Shown one piece after another: positions 52,550-61,398 of a DNA stretch of 64,000 nt; the first letter of the stretch is position 1, and each line of letters starts with the position of its first letter. The notes under the pieces were generated by a model that was given only the letters and a program-made list of their open reading frames with translations, searched no databases and was not told the DNA's origin. This DNA is from Campylobacter cuniculorum DSM 23162 = LMG 24588 (GTDB lineage Bacteria; Campylobacterota; Campylobacteria; Campylobacterales; Campylobacteraceae), in contig NZ_CP020867.1 in the NCBI RefSeq assembly GCF_002104335.1, positions 930,001 to 994,000 of the forward strand, written 5' to 3'. A program made the position numbers and the translations under genes.

Positions 52550-54718
52550 TTAAAATTCTATCTTAATGATACCTTCTGTATTGAAATTTGTATTTTCTGC
52601 AATTTCTGCAAAGCTTAAAACGACAATATTAATATTAAAATTAAAACAGATATTAGAAATGAATTTTCTAAGCTGTGGTTCTACACAAAGGATGAAAGGT
52701 TTAATGCGTCCATTTGCCACAGCTGCGACTTCAGCTTTTAGGGTATCAACTAAAACCCCTGTTTGTGCAACACTTAAGGGTAGATGATAAGTACCATCTC
52801 TAAACTGCACAGCTTCCATTAATACAGCTGAACTCGCAGGGTCTAAAATGAAAATATCCAAATTTCCTTTATCATCTAAATACATATTTGTAATCACTCT
52901 TGCTAAAGATGCCCTAACATGTTCAATAATCATATCAAAACTTTTGCTAATCTCACCAATATCACTTATAGATTCTAAAATCGTAAGCATATCTTTGATA
53001 GGAATTTGATGTTTAAGCAAGTCTTTAAGGACTTTTTGTATGATATTTTCAGGCACAGCTGCTAAAGCACTTTCAACAATAATAGGATAATCATTTTTAA
53101 CCTTATCAAGAAGATTTCTAACCTCTTGACGTGTGAGAAGTTCTGAAGCATGGGTTTTTATAAGTTCATTCATATGAGTTGAAATCACACTTGCAGGGTC
53201 TATAACAATATAACCATTTAAAGTGGCTTCATCTTTTAAATTCGCATCAATCCAAAGCGCATCGGAATTAAAAGCAGGTTCTTTTGTCGCAATACCTTCA
53301 ATCTCTTCAGTAACAAAACCACTATCCATAGCCAAGTATTTATCGGGATAAATTTCGGCATTTGCAATTGCAATACCTTTGAGTTTAAAGCTGTATTCAT
53401 TAGGTTTAAGCTTTAAATTATCGCGAATTCTAATTTTTGGCATTAAAAATCCTAATTCTTGTGCAATACTACGGCGCATAGAGCGAATGCGTTCTGTTAA
53501 TTCAGATTCTGCAAGTTTAATCAACCCATAACCAAGCTCAAGCTCAAGCACTTCAACCTTAAGTATATCGTTGATTTTATGCTCTTCTTCTTTGATGATT
53601 TCTTCTTCACTCTTCTTAACAGGTGGCATGGCTACGCCTCCGCCACTTCCACCCTTTGTTGCTGCTGGTTTGGATTTTCTAGGGCTTTTTATATCGATAT
53701 TTCCTTCTTTAACTTGCTTGGTTAAATAACCTAAAGACAAAAACACAAGGGACATAAAACCTAAAGATAAATGCGGCAAACCCGGCACCAAAGCAAAAAT
53801 AAAAAGCACAAAGCCTACAATCAAAAGGGTTCTGTATTCACTTAAAAGCTGTTTTAGTGTGCCTTCGGCGAAATTTTCCTCATCTTTGCTTGCTCTTGTA
53901 ATGATAATGGCTGTTGCTGTTGAAGTGATAAGCCCGGGAATTTGCGAGACAAGCCCATCGCCTATGGTTAAAATCGTAAAAGTTTCTGCTGCTGCACTCA
54001 AGCTCATATTATGTTGAAAAGAGCCGATTAAAAAGCCCCCGATAAGATTGATGATAGTGATGATAATCCCAGCAACTGCATCACCTTTGATGAATTTGCT
54101 CGAACCATCCATAGCTCCATAAAAATTAGCTTCAGCAATAATCTCTTGCCTCCTTGCTCTTGCGGTTTCTTCGTCAATCAGTCCAGCATTTAAATCCGCG
54201 TCGATTGCCATTTGCTTACCGGGCATTGCATCAAGAGTAAAACGGGCTTGGACTTCAGAAACTCTTGTGCTGCCCTTAGTTACAACCATAAAATTAATTA
54301 AAACCAAAATACAAAAGACAATCACACCTATGACATAATTACCCCCAACGACAAATTCTCCAAATGCTGCGATAATTTCACTCACTGAATCGGGTCCATT
54401 TTGCCCCTCACTTAAAATCATACGCGTGGTGGCAATATTTAAAGAAAGTCTAAAAAGAGTGATGATAAGAATTAAGGTTGGGAAGGTTGTTAAATCTGTA
54501 GGTCTGGGAATATAAATTGAAATTAAGATGATTAAAACCGACAAAGCTATACTTAGTGCCAAAAAAAAATCCAAAATCGCACTTGGCAAAGGCACAATGA
54601 TAATGGCTAAAATACAAACGATAAAACCTACAATAGTAAGACTTTTAGCCTTAATGACAGGAGCAATTAAGGGTCCTAAAAAGGGAAAAACTAGATTAAC
54701 AAGTTTATTCTTTGCCAT
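52550..54718 (-). CDS. flhA: Flagellar export apparatus protein FlhA
   Basis: A 722-residue inner-membrane core of the flagellar type III secretion system. Eight hydrophobic segments occupy residues about 15-330. The FHIPEP signature lies around R-P-T-D-L-T-T-F-P-T-L (about 73-83) and R-L-S-L-N-I-A-T-T-R. The cytoplasmic C-terminal half forms the nonameric ring that accepts export substrates. The window's export substrates include FlaC, FlgL, the rod proteins and possibly the small proteins discussed in the findings. The start overlaps the Rrf2 gene by 14 bases. Confidence 0.96.
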   Translation of the reverse strand: MAKNKLVNLVFPFLGPLIAPVIKAKSLTIVGFIVCILAIIIVPLPSAILDFFLALSIALSVLIILISIYIPRPTDLTTFPTLILIITLFRLSLNIATTRMILSEGQNGPDSVSEIIAAFGEFVVGGNYVIGVIVFCILVLINFMVVTKGSTRVSEVQARFTLDAMPGKQMAIDADLNAGLIDEETARARRQEIIAEANFYGAMDGSSKFIKGDAVAGIIITIINLIGGFLIGSFQHNMSLSAAAETFTILTIGDGLVSQIPGLITSTATAIIITRASKDEENFAEGTLKQLLSEYRTLLIVGFVLFIFALVPGLPHLSLGFMSLVFLSLGYLTKQVKEGNIDIKSPRKSKPAATKGGSGGGVAMPPVKKSEEEIIKEEEHKINDILKVEVLELELGYGLIKLAESELTERIRSMRRSIAQELGFLMPKIRIRDNLKLKPNEYSFKLKGIAIANAEIYPDKYLAMDSGFVTEEIEGIATKEPAFNSDALWIDANLKDEATLNGYIVIDPASVISTHMNELIKTHASELLTRQEVRNLLDKVKNDYPIIVESALAAVPENIIQKVLKDLLKHQIPIKDMLTILESISDIGEISKSFDMIIEHVRASLARVITNMYLDDKGNLDIFILDPASSAVLMEAVQFRDGTYHLPLSVAQTGVLVDTLKAEVAAVANGRIKPFILCVEPQLRKFISNICFNFNINIVVLSFAEIAENTNFNTEGIIKIEF

Positions 54719-55112
54719 TATTGATAATATCTGCTAAAGTAATGGATTCTAAAAAATCATCAATTCTATTTTGTAAATTAACCAAAATCGGCAACAAAGA
54801 GCAATATTTTTCTTTATTGCTTGGACAAGTTCCGCCACTGCATTCAAACACATTAATATCTTTTTTTTCTGCACTATTGATAATTTCTTTGATGGTATAG
54901 CAATGAGCTTCTTTAATAAGAGTAAAACCTCCCTTAGCTCCCTTAAAAGATTTTAGCAAACCATCTTTTGCTAAAGTTTGCAAAATTTTTGCTAAAAAAC
55001 TTTTTGGAATGTCAAGCTCAAAAGCCATAGTATCTACATCTTGCGGTGTTTCTTTTTGAGATATATAAATCAAAGAAAGTAAGGCATATTCACTCGCTTT
55101 AGTTAAAAGCAC
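54705..55112 (-). CDS. Rrf2-family transcription regulator with three-cysteine cluster
   Basis: A 135-residue DNA-binding protein. A winged helix occupies about 1-75 (M-L-L-T-K-A-S-E-Y-A-L-L-S-L, I-P-K-S-F-L-A-K-I-L-Q-T-L). C-S-G-G-T-C-P-x6-C at about 92-105 is the pattern that holds an iron-sulfur cluster in IscR- and NsrR-type regulators. It probably senses iron-sulfur status, oxidative or nitrosative stress. The next gene in the same direction is flhA, with overlap, so it may regulate or be coregulated with flagellar export; that link is inference. Confidence 0.85.
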   Translation of the reverse strand: MLLTKASEYALLSLIYISQKETPQDVDTMAFELDIPKSFLAKILQTLAKDGLLKSFKGAKGGFTLIKEAHCYTIKEIINSAEKKDINVFECSGGTCPSNKEKYCSLLPILVNLQNRIDDFLESITLADIINNGKE

Positions 55113-55224
55113 ACAATCTCCTTAAAATTTTTAATTATCATAAGTCCAAAATTATAATCAAAAAAGCTTAACAATCAAAGAATAAATTTAAAATCTTTTA
55201 CAATAATTTTAGAATAAAATCCGC

Positions 55225-55261
55225 CTAAACTTATAAATTTCAGTTTAGTTTTTGTTTTTTT
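55225..55261 (+). terminator. Hairpin with T-tail just upstream of the rpsO promoter
   Basis: Seven-bp stem CTAAACT / AGTTTAG followed by TTTTTGTTTTTTT. It looks like an intrinsic terminator on the plus strand, but no gene is known to end here; the rpsO -10 (55265-55270) follows at once. Confidence 0.5.
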
Positions 55262-55264
55262 AGT

Positions 55265-55270
55265 TATAAT
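55265..55270 (+). promoter_or_regulatory. -10 box (TATAAT) for rpsO
   Basis: TATAAT after a long T-run, 35 bases before the ATG at 55305. A CAGGAGG ribosome site (about 55291-55297) follows. Confidence 0.65.
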
Positions 55271-55304
55271 CAGCCTTTTAATTTCACCAATCAGGAGGTC
55301 TATT

Positions 55305-55577
55305 ATGGCTTTGGATTCGGCTAAAAAAGCAGAAATTGTTGCGAAATTCGCTAGAAAACCCGGAGATACAGGTTCAACAGAGGTTCAAATCGCACTTTTA
55401 AGCACAAGAATTTCGGAACTTACAGAGCATTTAAAAATTTATAAAAAAGATTTTTCTTCTCGTTTAGGACTTTTAAAACTTGTAGGAAAAAGAAAAAGAC
55501 TTTTAACTTATCTTAAAAGAAAAAACTATCAAAGTTACACAAAAATCATCTCTGAACTCGGTTTGCGTGATAAATAA
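55305..55577 (+). CDS. rpsO: 30S ribosomal protein S15
   Basis: A 90-residue primary rRNA-binding protein of the small subunit. Family sequence is complete: D-T-G-S-T-E-V-Q-I-A-L-L-S-T-R-I-S-E-L-T-E-H-L near the middle and L-L-T-Y-L-K-R-K-N-Y-Q-S-Y near the end. Single gene with its own promoter and a hairpin terminator after it. Basic, cytoplasmic. Confidence 0.97.
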   Translation: MALDSAKKAEIVAKFARKPGDTGSTEVQIALLSTRISELTEHLKIYKKDFSSRLGLLKLVGKRKRLLTYLKRKNYQSYTKIISELGLRDK

Positions 55578-55582
55578 TTTTT

Positions 55583-55614
55583 AAATTTTAAAGGCTTTTT
55601 AGCTTTTAAAATTT
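55583..55614 (+). terminator. Terminator after rpsO
   Basis: A 13-bp stem (AAATTTTAAAGGC / GCTTTTAAAATTT, one G-U pair) with a 6-base T/A loop, starting 6 bases after the stop. AT-rich but long. Confidence 0.65.
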
Positions 55615-55740
55615 CATAGAAATTTTTGAAATTTGATGGCTGTCTTGATTTAAAAAAGTATTTATCTCATCGGTTTTTTTGATATACAAATCGTTTTATC
55701 TGTATCAAAAATATATTGAAATTTAATTAGTGAGGAAAAT

Positions 55741-56997
55741 ATGACTTATTTAGAGATAGAAGGAGCGAATCAGCTTAGTGGAAAAGTAGAAATAAGCGGA
55801 GCGAAAAATGCTGCTTTACCTTTGATTGTTTCTAGTATTTTAGCAAAGAATGAGGTCAATATTTCTAATGTCCCAAATGTTGCTGATATTAAAACTTTAA
55901 TCCATCTTTTACAGAATTTAGGCACAAAAACTGAATTTAAAAATCACAACTTAGTCTTAGATACAAGTTCTTTAAACAAAACCATAGCTAAATATGATAT
56001 TGTTAGAAAAATGCGAGCTTCTATATTGACCTTAGGTCCTCTTTTAGCAAGATTTAAAAATTGCGAAGTTTCACTTCCGGGAGGCTGTGCTATAGGGCAA
56101 AGACCGATAGATTTACATCTTTTAGCCCTTGAAAAAATGGGGGCAAACATACAGATTAAACAAGGTTATGTGGTTGCGAATGGGAATTTAAAGGGAGCAG
56201 AAATCATTTTTGATAAAATCACCGTTACAGGCAGTGAAAATATCATTATGGCAGCAGCCCTTGCTCAAGGCAAAACGCGTTTGATTAATGTCGCTAAAGA
56301 GCCTGAAGTCGTGCAACTTTGCGAAATTCTAAAAGAAGCTGGACTTGAAATTTCAGGTATAGGAAGCGATGAGCTTGAAATTTATGGAACAAATGGAGAG
56401 CTTTTAGAATTTAAAAAGATTGCTGTGATTCCAGATAGAATAGAAGCAGGAACTTATCTTTGTGCTGGAGCTATCACAAATTCTCAAATCACGATTGAAA
56501 AGGTCATTCCAAATCATTTAAATGCCGTTTTATCAAAGCTTAATCAAATGGGTTTTGAAAGTTTGATACAAAAAGACAGCATTACCCTATTTCCTGCAAA
56601 AGAAATTAGGGCTGTTGAGATTATTACCAGCGAATATCCGGGTTTTCCTACCGATATGCAAGCACAATTTATGGCTTTATCCTTGAAAGCAAAGGGCACA
56701 AGCATTATTGATGAGAGATTGTTTGAAAATCGTTTTATGCATGTGAGTGAGCTTTTAAGAATGGGTGCGGATATTAAACTCAATGGACATATTGCAACCA
56801 TAGTAGGTGGAAAAGAACTCAATGCTGCTGATGTTATGGCAACAGATTTAAGAGCCTCATCAGCCCTTGTTTTAGCTGCACTTGCAGCAAAAGGAACGAG
56901 TCGCGTGCATAGAATTTATCATTTGGATAGAGGTTATGAGAATTTAGAACACAAGCTTAAAATTTTAGGGGCTAAAATAACAAGGCTAGAAGAATGA
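55741..56997 (+). CDS. murA: UDP-N-acetylglucosamine 1-carboxyvinyltransferase
   Basis: First committed enzyme of peptidoglycan synthesis, transferring enolpyruvyl from PEP to UDP-GlcNAc. The 418-residue protein has the G-A-K-N-A-A-L-P start (about 21-28), the active Cys in [15 protein letters not shown] (about 115-129), and [10 protein letters not shown] near 375. The reactive Cys that makes the enzyme fosfomycin-sensitive is present. Followed by moeA with a 4-base overlap (ATGA). Confidence 0.96.
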   Translation: MTYLEIEGANQLSGKVEISGAKNAALPLIVSSILAKNEVNISNVPNVADIKTLIHLLQNLGTKTEFKNHNLVLDTSSLNKTIAKYDIVRKMRASILTLGPLLARFKNCEVSLPGGCAIGQRPIDLHLLALEKMGANIQIKQGYVVANGNLKGAEIIFDKITVTGSENIIMAAALAQGKTRLINVAKEPEVVQLCEILKEAGLEISGIGSDELEIYGTNGELLEFKKIAVIPDRIEAGTYLCAGAITNSQITIEKVIPNHLNAVLSKLNQMGFESLIQKDSITLFPAKEIRAVEIITSEYPGFPTDMQAQFMALSLKAKGTSIIDERLFENRFMHVSELLRMGADIKLNGHIATIVGGKELNAADVMATDLRASSALVLAALAAKGTSRVHRIYHLDRGYENLEHKLKILGAKITRLEE

Positions 56998-58166
56998 AAA
57001 ATGTTTTTGAAACCTTAATGGATTTAGAAAAGCAAATCAAAGCTTTAGATGAATTTGAACTCGTTTCTTTAGAATACGCCAAAGGAAGATTTTTATATGA
57101 AGATTTAAAAGCAAGAAAAGATTTACCGAGTTTTGATAATGCCGCTTTGGATGGTTATGCGTTTAATTATGCGGATAAAGATGAGCCTTTAAGCATTAAA
57201 GGGACAATTTTTGCTGGAGATACTCATTCTTATGAGCTCGGTAAAAACGAATGTTATAAAATAATGACGGGTGCAAAAATGCCCAAAAATGCTGATACAA
57301 TCTTGATGCTTGAAGATGAAAAACTGCAGAATCAAAAGCTCATCATTTCTAAAGAAATCAAACAAAACAATGCTCATCGCTATAGAGGTGAGGAGTTGAA
57401 AAAAGATGAGCTCATTCTTAAAAAAGGCGAATATTTAACTGCTGCAAAAATCGCACTTTTATCTTCTCAAGGCTTATATAAAATTAAAGTTTTTAGAAAA
57501 ATAAAAATAGGCATTTTTTCAAGTGGAGATGAACTCAAAGAAGCTTGGGAATTTTGCAGTGATGAAAACATTTATAATGTCAATGCTCTTGCTTTAAATG
57601 CCCTATTTTCTGAATCTAATTGCGAAGTGTCTTATCTTGGAATCATCAAAGATGATTTTATTTCAACCAAAAATTCTTTAGAAAAGCAAAATTTTGATCT
57701 TTTGCTTTGTAGTGGCGGTGCGAGTGTGGGTGAAGCTGATTTTATGGAAAATGCTTTAATTTCACTTGAATTTAAGGCACTTTTTAAGGGTATAAAAGCA
57801 AGACCAGCAAGACCAACCAAACTCTATGAAAAAAATGAAAAATATGTCTTAATCTTACCCGGAAATCCTATGGCAGCTTATTTGGCTTGTTTTATTTTTG
57901 GGCTTAAAATTTTAAGGCTTTTGTGCGGAAATTCAGACAATGAGCTTAAAATTTTTGCTAAAATGGGAAAAACTTTAAAACTTAAAAGCGGAAGAAATAA
58001 TTTCATTTTAGGAAATTTAAAAGAAGGTCTTTTTTATCCTACAAACGACAATCGCTTTGGTTCTGGTATGATAAAGCCTTTAATTCAAAGTCAATTTTTA
58101 TTGATTAGTAATGAAAATCAGGCAGAACTTAAAGAAGGTGAAGAATTAAACTTAATTTTACTTTAA
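56994..58166 (+). CDS. moeA: Molybdopterin molybdotransferase MoeA
   Basis: A 390-residue enzyme that inserts molybdate into adenylated molybdopterin. It shows [11 protein letters not shown] (about 42-52), [10 protein letters not shown] near 93, [11 protein letters not shown] (about 240-250) and L-P-G-N-P-M-A-A-Y near 285. It works with MogA (35023) and serves NapA. It overlaps murA and is cotranscribed. Confidence 0.94.
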   Translation: MKNVFETLMDLEKQIKALDEFELVSLEYAKGRFLYEDLKARKDLPSFDNAALDGYAFNYADKDEPLSIKGTIFAGDTHSYELGKNECYKIMTGAKMPKNADTILMLEDEKLQNQKLIISKEIKQNNAHRYRGEELKKDELILKKGEYLTAAKIALLSSQGLYKIKVFRKIKIGIFSSGDELKEAWEFCSDENIYNVNALALNALFSESNCEVSYLGIIKDDFISTKNSLEKQNFDLLLCSGGASVGEADFMENALISLEFKALFKGIKARPARPTKLYEKNEKYVLILPGNPMAAYLACFIFGLKILRLLCGNSDNELKIFAKMGKTLKLKSGRNNFILGNLKEGLFYPTNDNRFGSGMIKPLIQSQFLLISNENQAELKEGEELNLILL

Positions 58167-58214
58167 ATTTTTAAAATTGAAGCTAAAATTTTTGACTTTA
58201 TTGTTAAAATAAAG

Positions 58215-58220
58215 TATAAT
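58215..58220 (+). promoter_or_regulatory. -10 box (TATAAT) of tRNA-Gly
   Basis: TATAAT in aaagTATAATcag, 15 bases before the first base of the tRNA. Confidence 0.6.
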
Positions 58221-58235
58221 CAGAATCTTTAATTT

Positions 58236-58310
58236 GCGGGAATAGCTCAGGGGTAGAGCACAACCTTGCCAAGGTTGGGGTCGCGAGTTCGAATCTCGTT
58301 TCCCGCTCCA
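58236..58310 (+). tRNA. tRNA-Gly (anticodon GCC)
   Basis: Cloverleaf with acceptor GCGGGAA / TTCCCGC, D-arm, anticodon stem AACC/GGTT with loop TTGCCAA, T-arm GAGTTCGAATCTC and encoded TCCA. Anticodon GCC reads GGC and GGU. Confidence 0.95.
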
Positions 58311-58379
58311 ACAAACCCATTCACACAATCAAGCCTATAATTTTTAAACTCAACCCTCTTAAAAACAAATCTTTGTTAG

Positions 58380-58649
58380 CAGGATAAAATACAAAACCCT
58401 AGCTTAGCACTTAAAAAACAACTTTTTACTCTATTTGATAAAAACAGCTTTAAATTCTTAAAAATTCTCAAAACAGAAGAATCAACAGAATTTTTAAAAC
58501 AAATCCTCATCACACTCAAACAAGAAAAAGATGAGGAAAAACTAGAATTGATATTTAAATATTTTTATAAAATTTTTCAAAAATCTTCTTTGGATAAAGC
58601 AGATTTAAAATGGGATAAAAACGAAACAGAGCAGGAAAATCCTTTTTAA
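58380..58649 (+). pseudogene. Gene remnant downstream of tRNA-Gly
   Basis: An 89-codon open stretch without ATG, bounded by a TAG upstream and TAA at 58647-58649. The predicted residues look protein-like and charged (..L-F-D-K-N-S-F-K-F-L-K-I-L-K.., ..L-K-Q-E-K-D-E-E-K-L-E-L-I-F-K-Y-F.., ending E-Q-E-N-P-F). A different frame just upstream (58311-58380) is also open and protein-like. I interpret this as the 3' end of a decayed gene next to a tRNA, a common integration site. Family not recognised. Confidence 0.45.
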
Positions 58650-58947
58650 TTTTTTAAACCTATAAATGAATTTTAATTTTTTAAAATCAAAAAAACTTTT
58701 AACATATCAATCAAAACTGATATTGCAAAGCTTATGTTTTTATTCAATCAAACATTTAAGCTTAAGCTCTCATCAATCTTTAACATCATTCATAAGATTT
58801 AAATATCAATTTCATTGAAATCAATTGTTTTATTTTAGTATGTATTTTAAATTAAAGCTTTTTAATCTTCAGACGATATAGAGTTTGAATCTTTTCAAAA
58901 TATTGCGACAAAAAAGCTTAGCTTGTCTGGGCTTTTTTGATTGAATT
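58650..58947. other. AT-rich gene-free region
   Basis: About 300 bases with no convincing gene or signal on either strand, between the remnant and the converging phase-variable gene. Confidence 0.5.
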
Positions 58948-60888
58948 TTAAGACTGTTTTTTATGAAATTCTTTTTTAATCCTTTTTATATCAAAAAAGA
59001 AAAATTTAATCATTCCTCCAAAATAAATATTTTTAAAAGCTTTGATTAAAGCTTCACCAAGTCTATAAGAAAAATAATTTTTAATTTTTAAAGCTTCTTC
59101 ATAATCTTTGAGTGTTTCTAAAGGAGGAAGTTTTATGCCTTTTTGCTGTTCGCGTTGAATTTGATGTTCTTTTGCAGCTTGAATGAGTCTAAGAATTGTA
59201 TTTTTGTATTCTTTAAATGTTTTAGGATTATTACTGACCATTATATTTCCAAGCTTATAGGCAAGATGATTTTTAACACGAAGCACAGCACCACTATTTT
59301 GCTGTGAATTGATTTTTACTTTCTTTTCTTTTAATCTTAAAAAGCAAGGATGTTGAGAAATACAATTTTGTCTTTGTTCAGGTTCTATTTTATAATATTC
59401 ACAAACAAGTTCAAAAAAATCTCTATAATCCTTAAGCTTTTCCTCACTCACTCCATCTTGTTTTAATTTTTCAAAATCAAGTTGGAGTTCTTTGGAAATG
59501 TCGGGAAAGGTTAGTTTTTCATCAACTGTATAAGTCATTCGAGTTATATAATTCATTTTTAGTCCATTAAAAAGCATCCAAAAATAATATAACCCGTGAA
59601 TTCCTCCAAGGAATCTGCAATAATTATTAATAAAATTAAATTCTTCATATTGAAAAAGTTTGAAAAATTTAATTATAGCTCCTCTTGGTCCAAGAATTCC
59701 TTCACCGCCAGCTCCTAAAACACCACCATCTATCATAATTTCATTATCTTTTATTAAACAATATTTTTCTGGAATTTTATGCTCTCTATCAGGACGGATT
59801 CTAAAAACATAATCATACTTAAAATTATGTTGCATTTCATAATCTTGCATAAGTTTAAGAGCTTTATTCCAACCATAACTTTCTCTAGCAGCAATCTTGT
59901 GAAGATAGAGTTCTGCATAGTTATTCTCAAAATTTTTATCGTCTTCGAGTAAAATCCCTTTAAAATCATAATTTTTTAATTTTTTAAGTTCTTCTTTACT
60001 TTTTTTTACTTGTTTGAGTGTTTCAAAAGTATTTGGAAAAATTTTAATTAAATTACTATTAAGTTCCAATTCTTTAGGTACTGCTGAACAAAGAACAGGA
60101 AAATTTCTATAAACCCAAGTATTAGTTCCCCTTAAACCCGGCCACAAAGCCACTTCATCCCAAGAAAATAAAAACATATCTGCATTCAAGGGTTTTATAA
60201 GATTTTTAATATTTTTTTGAAGTATATATTCCCAATCTCCTCTTAATTGTCCTGTGATTAAAACTGCGATTTTAGGATTTTGTTTTGGTTTGGGGTTTAG
60301 GTTAAGGATTTTCTTGAGTTGGCTATGAGCGAGTTCTATGTAAAATTCAGATGTCTTATATCCATTTAATGTAGTTTGTAATAAATAAAGATATTTTACA
60401 ATATTATGCCATTGAAAGAAATTTTTATCATCCAAAACATTAAAATAATCTATTATTGTTTTCATAAAAAAACTTTTACTTAAAAGGGAAGGTTCTTTTA
60501 GGATGATTTCAAATAAAGAATTTGCTAATTCTAAATTTAATCTTTGTTCCTGTGTATATTTTCTCACAAGATAACAAGCTATTGCACCTCTTAATCCTAT
60601 TCTAAAATCATTGATTTTAAGTTCTTTATAATCTTTTTGAAGGAGGGTTTCTAATTCTTGTTTAAAGCCCCCCCCCATTTTAGTTTCATTTAAATTTAAA
60701 TCCTTAAGTGCATTCAAATCAAATTTTTCAAAATTTCCTGTTTCAAATAAAAACTCAAAATATTCTTTTAAACCTTTTTGTTCTTCATTGAGTTGTTTTA
60801 AACTCTGTTCTGCTAATTCAAAATTCCAAAAAGATAGAGCTCTTTTTATATAATTTGCTTGTTTGATATTGTTTTGCAAAGAAATCAT
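58948..60888 (-). CDS. Putative sugar or phospho-group transferase, phase-variable (G9 tract)
   Basis: A 646-residue protein. The N-terminal ~70 residues are helical (N-I-K-Q-A-N-Y-I-K-R-A). The middle has a Rossmann-like start, I-A-V-L-I-T-G-Q-L-R-G-D-W-E-Y (about 206-220), followed by D-M-F-L-F-S-W-D-E. Later G-G-V-L-G-A-G-G-E-G and W-M-L-F are seen. The size and N-terminus remind me of the phase-variable capsule transferases Cj1421/Cj1422 of C. jejuni, but I could not align them. Nine G (60668-60676 on the other strand) encode the end of ATG and three Gly at residues 71-74, currently in frame. The promoter carries a T13 run next to TATAAT. AAAGGAT precedes the ATG. Confidence 0.65.
   Translation of the reverse strand: MISLQNNIKQANYIKRALSFWNFELAEQSLKQLNEEQKGLKEYFEFLFETGNFEKFDLNALKDLNLNETKMGGGFKQELETLLQKDYKELKINDFRIGLRGAIACYLVRKYTQEQRLNLELANSLFEIILKEPSLLSKSFFMKTIIDYFNVLDDKNFFQWHNIVKYLYLLQTTLNGYKTSEFYIELAHSQLKKILNLNPKPKQNPKIAVLITGQLRGDWEYILQKNIKNLIKPLNADMFLFSWDEVALWPGLRGTNTWVYRNFPVLCSAVPKELELNSNLIKIFPNTFETLKQVKKSKEELKKLKNYDFKGILLEDDKNFENNYAELYLHKIAARESYGWNKALKLMQDYEMQHNFKYDYVFRIRPDREHKIPEKYCLIKDNEIMIDGGVLGAGGEGILGPRGAIIKFFKLFQYEEFNFINNYCRFLGGIHGLYYFWMLFNGLKMNYITRMTYTVDEKLTFPDISKELQLDFEKLKQDGVSEEKLKDYRDFFELVCEYYKIEPEQRQNCISQHPCFLRLKEKKVKINSQQNSGAVLRVKNHLAYKLGNIMVSNNPKTFKEYKNTILRLIQAAKEHQIQREQQKGIKLPPLETLKDYEEALKIKNYFSYRLGEALIKAFKNIYFGGMIKFFFFDIKRIKKEFHKKQS
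60668..60676 (-). repeat. Homopolymeric G9 tract (minus strand) inside the transferase gene
   Basis: Nine C on the plus strand, in frame with M-G-G-G-F at residues 71-75. Currently ON; loss or gain of one base would truncate the protein soon after residue 71. Confidence 0.88.
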
Positions 60889-60935
60889 AAATTATCCTTT
60901 AATTGATTTAACATCTAAATTAATAAAAGAGAACA

Positions 60936-60956
60936 ATTATATCAAAAAAAAAAAAA
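60936..60956 (-). promoter_or_regulatory. Promoter with T13 tract abutting TATAAT
   Basis: Read on the minus strand: thirteen T (60956-60944), GA, then TATAAT (60941-60936), 47 bases before the ATG at 60888. A change in T-run length would alter the upstream part of the promoter. Confidence 0.6.
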
Positions 60957-61034
60957 CAAATGCAAATGTTTTGTGAATTTAAGTATAAATTTAAAAATTC
61001 TATAAAATTAAAATTCGAAAATTAAAATTCGCTC

Positions 61035-61062
61035 TAATGTTTTTTTATAAAAATACCGATTT
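61035..61062 (+). promoter_or_regulatory. Possible sigma28 promoter of the small coiled-coil gene
   Basis: TAATGTTT (61035-61042), then about 14 bases, then CGATTT (61057-61062), close to the FliA pattern TAAAGTTT-N11-GCCGATAA with one base extra spacing. It lies 33 bases before ATG 61096. Confidence 0.45.
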
Positions 61063-61095
61063 ACTTTTTATTAAAAATTTTAGCAAGGATTTAAG

Positions 61096-61398
61096 ATGAT
61101 GGAAATAAATAACATCAACACATATACTTATGCAAAAAATTTACAAAAATACACTCAAAAAGCTCAAGAAACACAGACTTCAAGTAAAAATGAAGATGAG
61201 GATTCGTTGAGTTTGCTTTATGAACGTTTGAAAGAGCTTTACACTCAATTGCAAAAGCTTACAGCCAAACTCGAAAAAACTTCAAATGAAGAGCAAAAAA
61301 TGCAAATTCTTGAACAGCTTCAACAGCTTAATGGACAAATTTCAGAAGTTTTTTCAAAAATTCTTAAAATTCTTGAAGAGCAAATGAGAGGGTCTTAA
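61096..61398 (+). CDS. Small coiled-coil protein, possibly flagellar-exported (FspA-like)
   Basis: A 100-residue protein without Sec signal. The N-terminus M-M-E-I-N-N-I-N-T-Y-T-Y-A-K-N-L-Q-K-Y is Asn/Thr-rich, followed by a long heptad coiled coil from about residue 35 to the end (L-L-Y-E-R-L-K-E-L-Y-T-Q-L-Q-K-L-T). Its neighbourhood (near murA-moeA and lepB) and sigma28-like promoter recall FspA (Cj0859c), a small acidic protein secreted by the C. jejuni flagellum. Sequence identity is not verified. AAGGAT precedes the ATG. Its stop overlaps the lepB stop by 4 bases with no hairpin between. Confidence 0.55.
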   Translation: MMEINNINTYTYAKNLQKYTQKAQETQTSSKNEDEDSLSLLYERLKELYTQLQKLTAKLEKTSNEEQKMQILEQLQQLNGQISEVFSKILKILEEQMRGS

